Shown here: piece after piece, positions 63,186 to 64,000 of the stretch
Layout: each line of letters starts with the position of its first letter
Position numbering within the stretch: position 1 is the first letter of the stretch
Assembly (NCBI RefSeq): GCF_009734405.1
Contig: NZ_CP046453.1
Coordinates: 1,364,001 to 1,428,000, forward strand
From: Corynebacterium comes
Lineage (GTDB): Bacteria; Actinomycetota; Actinomycetes; Mycobacteriales; Mycobacteriaceae
Direction of reading: 5' to 3'
DNA length: 64,000 nucleotides
Program-made: the position numbers and the translations under genes
Notes under the pieces: model-generated
The model's database searches: none
What the model saw: the letters and a program-made list of their open reading frames with translations, nothing else
Told to the model about the DNA's origin: nothing

Positions 63186-63637
63186 TTCTTCTCCCTTTCG
63201 TTGAGAGCGTCGGCGGCGGCGGCCTGGAAGGCCTTCCAACCCAGCAGCGCGCACTTTACGCGCGCAGGATACTTGGACACACCGGCGAAGGCGATGCCGT
63301 CACCGATGAGGTCCTCGTCGCCCTGCTCAGCGCCGCGCGAGGTGATCATCTTCTCGAACCCGGCGAGCTTTGCCATTGCGCCGTCCAGCGGCTGACCGAT
63401 GATCTCCTCGGCCATGACCGACGTCGAGGCCTGCGAGATGGAGCAGCCCTCGGCGTGGTAGGACACGTCGTCGACATGCGTGCCGTCCTCGGACAGCCGC
63501 ACACGGAGCGTGAGCTCGTCGCCGCAGGACGGGTTCACGTGGTGGACCTCAGCCTCGTACGGGTCGCGCAGACCCGCGTGCTGGGGATGTTTGTAGTGGT
63601 CCAGGATCACTTCCTGGTACATGGACTCCAGATTCAT
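63182..63637 (-). CDS. sufU: Fe-S assembly protein SufU
   Basis: A 151-residue IscU/SufU-type protein, the zinc-containing sulfur acceptor of SufS. Conserved Cys lie in NPSCGDE (about residue 40), AEGCSIS (about 65) and VKCALLGW (about 127), the SufU pattern. It shares one base with the sufS stop (TGATG) and four with sufT, so sufS-sufU-sufT are tightly coupled. Confidence 0.95.
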   Translation of the reverse strand: MNLESMYQEVILDHYKHPQHAGLRDPYEAEVHHVNPSCGDELTLRVRLSEDGTHVDDVSYHAEGCSISQASTSVMAEEIIGQPLDGAMAKLAGFEKMITSRGAEQGDEDLIGDGIAFAGVSKYPARVKCALLGWKAFQAAAADALNEREKK

Positions 63638-64000
63638 CAGTTCACCCCGAAGAATGCTCGGGCGTGGTTGATCGCGTCGACGAGGGCGTCGACCTCCGCA
63701 CGCGTGTTGTACAGGTAGAAACTCGCCCGGGCCGTCGACTGGGCGTGCAGGCAACGGTGGGCGGGCCACGCACAGTGGTGGCCGACACGGATGCACACGC
63801 CCTGACTGTCCAGGACCTGTCCCAGGTCGTGCGGGTGCACACCCTCGATGTTGAAGGCGATGGCCGCACCGCGGTCCTCCGGGGTCTTGGGGCCGACGAT
63901 CGTCAGCCCCTCGACGGTCTGCATGCGCTCCAGCGCATAGACGGTGAGGTCATGCTCGTGGGCGTGGATGTTGGCCATGCCGATCTCGGTGAGGAACTCC
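63637..64000 (-). CDS. sufS: Cysteine desulfurase SufS, 3' part
   Basis: The C-terminal ~120 residues of SufS; the gene runs off the right edge. The active-site loop is intact as GVCIRVGHHCAWP, with the persulfide-forming Cys in HHCAWP, and ARASFYLYNTRAEVDALVDAI follows. It removes sulfur from cysteine and hands it to SufU for Fe-S cluster assembly. The pyridoxal-phosphate Lys lies outside the window. Confidence 0.94.
   Translation of the reverse strand, partial: EFLTEIGMANIHAHEHDLTVYALERMQTVEGLTIVGPKTPEDRGAAIAFNIEGVHPHDLGQVLDSQGVCIRVGHHCAWPAHRCLHAQSTARASFYLYNTRAEVDALVDAINHARAFFGVN

Overview
The window is a gene-dense, high-GC actinobacterial chromosome segment that reads as Corynebacterium. 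The evidence is the order ferrochelatase / NlpC-P60 hydrolase / small membrane protein / acn / acnR / glutamine amidotransferase, the pupylation genes next to tatAC and helY, mycothiol ligase mshC, and the general gene style. I cannot name the species. I see no insertion sequence, prophage, CRISPR array or rRNA, and only one tRNA.

Layout. 1-3181: 3' end of a precorrin-3B synthase-like gene, a DprE2-like reductase, a DODA-type dioxygenase and an M24 peptidase. 3217-16894: a trypsin-like protease, then a long leftward block trmI-arc-dop-pup-pafA-pafB-pafC-tatA-tatC-helY plus an M18 aminopeptidase. Pup tagging, the Pup ligase, the depupylase/deamidase and the AAA+ ring are all present, but no proteasome subunit genes lie between pup and pafA. 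17076-25465: a rightward five-step operon (TauD/AtsK-type dioxygenase, peptide-type ABC importer with a fused double ATPase, Cys-type arylsulfatase), best read as sulfate-ester import and desulfation for sulfur scavenging. 25515-31047: RecB-like nuclease, formate-THF ligase, Dcu-type C4-dicarboxylate carrier and aspartase. 31155-38699: hisG/hisE, a HAD phosphatase, mshC, uppP, an aldo/keto reductase, a lipoprotein and pyrD. 38767-46236: small membrane and cytosolic genes, tRNA-Leu(GAG), an SPFH/NfeD pair, DUF3097 and coproporphyrin ferrochelatase. 46308-53022: secreted NlpC/P60 hydrolase with a long leader and a perfect GlxR-type site, aconitase with an AcnR operator, and acnR. 53056-62799: two paralogous class-I amidotransferases, ACT and DUF711 proteins, a P2-type cation ATPase and an ABC-F protein. 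62796-64000: sufT-like, sufU and the 3' part of sufS.

One signal runs through the whole window. At more than twenty starts a TANNNT hexamer ends 6-8 nt before the start codon, the signature of leaderless transcription, and I used it to choose several starts. Three divergent gene pairs are separated by only 30-35 bp and carry two such -10 elements back to back. Convergent genes often abut or share stop-codon bases.
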